This document shows positions 61,483-64,000 of a stretch of 64,000 bases of DNA, one piece after another (within the stretch, counting starts at the first letter, position 1; each line of letters opens with the position of its first letter). Both the position numbers and the translations under genes were made by a program. Under the pieces are notes generated by a model. The model had not been told where the DNA came from. It made no database searches and saw only the letters and a list, made by a program, of their open reading frames with translations. This stretch comes from Caballeronia sp. TF1N1. Lineage in GTDB: Bacteria > Pseudomonadota > Gammaproteobacteria > Burkholderiales > Burkholderiaceae. Location: positions 930,001 through 994,000 of the forward strand of contig NZ_CP084628.1 in NCBI RefSeq assembly GCF_022878925.1, written 5' to 3'.

Positions 61483-61886
61483 TGTCCCTCACAACTCGGT
61501 TCATGAAAGCCGTTCGCTTTGTGTGTATGCCGCTTTGATCATCCCGTTCGCCGCCAAAGATGGACGATTGCACCGGGCCGCCTCGCAGATGAAGCGCCGT
61601 GTTGCAGGCCGCTTGTCGCGGACCGGTGACAGCATGAGGATGTGCGTTCTATCGAGACGAAGTCGCGCCGTCTCCTGCGCGACCCTGTATAGGAACTTAC
61701 TGGAGCGTAAAGACCAATCGCATGCACCACTGTACGCCATCGCACGTTGGGCAGTTTGCTATTCGATGCAAGATCTTGACTCGAAGGAGAGCCAAGCTTG
61801 TGCTTAAGTGCGCGCTATGAGGGCACGCTTGTGCGGTTGCAGATCCATGATCAAGCGGACCTCGAATAACGACGCCGGAGCTGCCT
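61483..61886. other. Intergenic region between the two divergent acyltransferase genes
   Basis: 404 bases with no convincing gene. A short open frame (about 94 codons) on the plus strand has no ribosome site and no family-like features. No clear promoter pair was seen; the divergent arrangement implies two promoters here. Confidence 0.4.
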
Positions 61887-63032
61887 ATGAATACGGCCAA
61901 ATATGTGATCGATCTGATTAAAAGTCCTGACGAATTCGAAGCGCTGCATAAAGAATGGGATGAACTTTGGACGCTCGCTGACGGGCGGCATCATGAATCG
62001 TTTGCGGTCTGCTCATTGGTTTGGCGTCATGTCGCCAAACCTGCGGGACGGTCACTTTGCATCATTACTGCGCGGCGCGAGGAACGTATCGTCGCCATTT
62101 GGCCGCTCGTGCATTCGCGCAATCGTCTCTGGAACGTGCTTCGGCCACTTAGCTCTGAATCGGCAGACTATACGACCGTGCTGACCGATCCCGCGTATGC
62201 ATCGCCGGATCTGTCGCAATCGATCTGGCAGGCGGCGCGTGACCTAGGGAAGGGCGATATTGTTTTGCTTCCGTATGTCGATTGCAAAAGCGAGTTGTAT
62301 CGGCTCGCTGCGGAGCATCCGGGGATCATGCTCGCCAAGGAACATCCCTATGCCGTGGCTAAACTTTCGGAAGTGAATTGTTGGGATGAATTGGTCATTG
62401 GCTTGGGCAAGCTTTCGGGCAAGCGACCCGGCCAGTTGCGTGAACGACTCGACCGCGAAGGCAAGTTCGAGGTGTGTATTCTCGGCCCGCACGACCGTGA
62501 AGAGAACGCGCGCATGGTCGACTGGATGCTGGCGAGAAAGCGCGAGTGGGGCGAACGCGTCGACAAGAAGGGCAGTTGGCTGTGGGAGGAAACCTTCCGC
62601 AATTATCTAATCGAGCTGCTGAATCATTGTCATCCCCTCGCATGTGCAAAGCTCATGGTCCTGAAACTCGATGGCGAGATTCTCGCCGTGAACATGATCG
62701 GTCTCGGCGCAAAGAGCATGATCGGTCTGATTGCGAGTTTCGATAAGCGCTTTGGGAAATTCGCACCCGGCGCGGTTTCAACCGAGGCATGGGTTCGGTG
62801 GGCAATCGAGCAGCGTCTGGATTTCGACCTCGGCATCGGCGCAGAAACGTTCAAGCCGTACTGGAGCCGGGGCAATACCGCAATGGTTTGCAGTCTGCAA
62901 CTTGCGCAAACGAACTGGGGACGCGTGGCATTCGCCATTTCTGGCGCACAACGAATGCTTAAGAAAGCGAGCGTTAATGTCTGGCGTTCGAACGTTCGGC
63001 CAGAAAAATCCTTGGGCAAAGAACAGGCGTAG
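61887..63032 (+). CDS. GNAT/CelD-like acyltransferase (Acetyltransf_6)
   Basis: 381-residue protein of the BcsL/CelD-like GNAT family. The conserved middle has R-P-G-Q-L-R-E-R-L near 190-198 and M-V-D-W-M-L-A-R-K near 210-218. The family end D-F-D-L-G-I-G-A-E-T-F-K-P-Y-W is near 312-326, where the Asp and the Lys-x-x-Trp are typical. It lacks a signal peptide and should act in the cytoplasm on sugar-nucleotide or lipid-linked intermediates. It is divergent from the other acyltransferase at 60400; both belong to the exopolysaccharide region. Confidence 0.8.
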   Translation: MNTAKYVIDLIKSPDEFEALHKEWDELWTLADGRHHESFAVCSLVWRHVAKPAGRSLCIITARREERIVAIWPLVHSRNRLWNVLRPLSSESADYTTVLTDPAYASPDLSQSIWQAARDLGKGDIVLLPYVDCKSELYRLAAEHPGIMLAKEHPYAVAKLSEVNCWDELVIGLGKLSGKRPGQLRERLDREGKFEVCILGPHDREENARMVDWMLARKREWGERVDKKGSWLWEETFRNYLIELLNHCHPLACAKLMVLKLDGEILAVNMIGLGAKSMIGLIASFDKRFGKFAPGAVSTEAWVRWAIEQRLDFDLGIGAETFKPYWSRGNTAMVCSLQLAQTNWGRVAFAISGAQRMLKKASVNVWRSNVRPEKSLGKEQA

Positions 63033-63614
63033 AAAGGCCTAGAAGCGAATCTGTTCACAACTCAGAGCGGTTTGAAAATGACCGATTAAGCTTGTTTAAT
63101 TCCGTGCGCTCAGCGTTGCGGGAAACAAGCTAAACACGAAAATCAAAGATTTTGCTGAAAGATCTACAATCAGCTGACTAGAAGAATTAACGGAAAATTT
63201 CCTTCATTAATCTGATGAATAGCCGTTGTTTCACTGCGACAAAATTACTTTTCGCAAAATATTCGAGAATGGCTGATTCATCCGATTATATGCGCAATAG
63301 AGAAGCGCTTTTCCCGCCTGACGTGCGATCGCGCGTTGCATGAGCCAGAAAATTCGGCCCTGTCCCCGTTATTCAGTTACAGATAGTTACGATTCCTCTC
63401 TATTCGTCATACAACGATCTGTATCATACGATCCGTAGTCGGTATTTAATGCCTTATTAGATGCGAAATTAATTTCGCTAAAGGTAATTAATGCCGTTCA
63501 AACGAGTGCGCGAGTTTGCTGGTCCTTCCGAGGGTCATCCGAGTCGTGAAAATCCAATCCGAAAGCTGACACGGCGAATCTGTTCGTCAGACGCCCATTG
63601 ATAACTTCGAGCTC
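63033..63614. other. AT-rich control region before the second beta-helix gene
   Basis: 582 bases without a gene. It is low in GC and holds a perfect 16-base palindrome (63463-63478). The octamer TTAATGCC occurs twice, within 63444-63455 and again about 40 bases later; the first copy is part of an ATTTAATGCCTT also seen near 57695. No terminator with a strong stem was found after the acyltransferase gene. Confidence 0.45.
63463..63478. promoter_or_regulatory. Perfect 16-base palindrome GCGAAATTAATTTCGC
   Basis: The sequence reads the same on both strands with no mismatch and lies 137 bases before the start of the second beta-helix gene, in an AT-rich control region. It has the size of an operator for a dimeric regulator. 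Confidence 0.5.
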
Positions 63615-64000
63615 ATGTCCTTGACCAAAAAAACTCCTGTTACTCCAATGCAATTTGCTGATCAGATCGATCGAATCTTCACGCGTCGCAAGTTTCTCAC
63701 TGCGGTGATGGCCAGCACCGGATCGCTCGCACTTTCCGCATGCGGTGGCGGCGGTGAAGGAGATGTTGCTGATTCCGTCTCCAAGCGCCGCCGCCGTGCG
63801 TCCGGCACCAGTTCCGCCTCAAGCACCCAAGCTGCTTCGACACCGGCGGTCGCTTCGTCGACGCAGGCCGCGACGACATCCGGCACGGTCACCGACACGT
63901 CCTTCGGCGTGAAGGGCGATGGCACTACCAACGACCGCGTCGCGCTTCAGAAAGCGATCGACGGTTCAGTCGGCAAGATTCTGCTGATCACCGGCAAGAG
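63615..64000 (+). CDS. Secreted beta-helix protein, second copy (C-terminus cut off by window edge)
   Basis: 128 residues are visible; the frame is open at the window end. The N-terminus has twin arginines (F-T-R-R-K-F-L-T-A near 23-31) and a lipobox-like L-S-A-C near 40-43, so it may be a Tat-exported lipoprotein. A basic then Ser/Thr/Ala-rich linker (about 55-95) follows. From about residue 98 the F-G-V-K-G-D-G-T-T-N-D-R segment and A-I-D-G-S-V-G-K-I-L-L-I-T-G match the beta-helix protein at 58099. An ATG at 63648 is an alternative start. Probably a glycan-acting enzyme or binding protein of the same exopolysaccharide. Confidence 0.75.
   Translation, partial: MSLTKKTPVTPMQFADQIDRIFTRRKFLTAVMASTGSLALSACGGGGEGDVADSVSKRRRRASGTSSASSTQAASTPAVASSTQAATTSGTVTDTSFGVKGDGTTNDRVALQKAIDGSVGKILLITGK

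Noticed and set aside
61523..61807. Small plus-strand gene of 94 codons
   Set aside because: No ribosome site, no recognisable features and composition like shadow frames.

Overview
The window is high-GC, gene-dense DNA of a beta-proteobacterium of the Burkholderiaceae, most like Caballeronia or Paraburkholderia. This is judged from family content (DUF4148- and DUF1090-type small proteins, an MXKDX-repeat peptide, a KfrA-like coiled-coil protein, sugar-acid and polyamine-type catabolic clusters) and from codon bias; no database search was run. No rRNA, tRNA, CRISPR array, insertion sequence, phage gene or replication origin was seen. Both ends cut genes: a transporter on the left (C-terminus missing) and a beta-helix protein on the right (C-terminus missing).

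1-4.0 kb: a hexarate module (GudP-like transporter, kdgD, divergent garD) with three copies of one 12-bp box between kdgD and garD. 4.1-8.5 kb: a translationally coupled ABC ATPase, FtsX-type permease and lipocalin-like secreted protein. 8.5-13.5 kb: small housekeeping genes, including bluB and a PepSY membrane protein behind a Fur-like box. 13.7-16.9 kb: a SigF/NrsF stress locus. The sigma/anti-sigma pair diverges from a cytochrome b, a sulfite-oxidase-fold (MsrP/YedY-like) protein and a secreted methionine-rich peptide. Both divergent promoters match GTAACC-N16-CGAA. 17.0-22.0 kb: a metallo-beta-lactamase-fold hydrolase facing a TetR-SDR pair, a HdeD-type membrane protein with a large extra C-terminal domain, and a GNAT enzyme.

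22.2-53.1 kb is the main feature: about 31 kb of nitrogen- and carbon-compound catabolism. Cluster A (22.3-34.8 kb, + strand) holds an aldehyde dehydrogenase, an HAD protein, a FAD amine-oxidase-like enzyme, a peptide-type ABC importer, a three-subunit HcnABC/opine-oxidase-like dehydrogenase and an AraC-type regulator. Cluster B (35.7-42.1 kb, + strand) repeats the HAD + FAD-oxidoreductase + ABC importer + aldehyde dehydrogenase set, but with a polyamine-type importer lacking its binding protein and a divergent LysR regulator. Cluster C (53.1-42.1 kb, - strand) supplies that binding protein, a GMC dehydrogenase, a cupin, an AspA/AstE-type deacylase, a semialdehyde dehydrogenase, a tartrate-dehydrogenase-like enzyme, an Lrp regulator, a class III aminotransferase, a hydroxyacid dehydrogenase and a second GNAT. 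The B promoter and the promoter of the binding-protein gene in C share the same LysR-type box at exactly the same distance from the same TATATTTTT element, tying the two operons into one regulon. The substrate is unknown.

53.3-55.2 kb: a KfrA-like coiled-coil protein. 55.3-64.0 kb: a surface or exopolysaccharide region (deacetylase, WecA-type phosphosugar transferase, EpsG-type polymerase-like protein, two FemAB/CelD-like acyltransferases) with two homologous secreted beta-helix proteins. It has long AT-rich intergenic stretches unlike the rest of the window.
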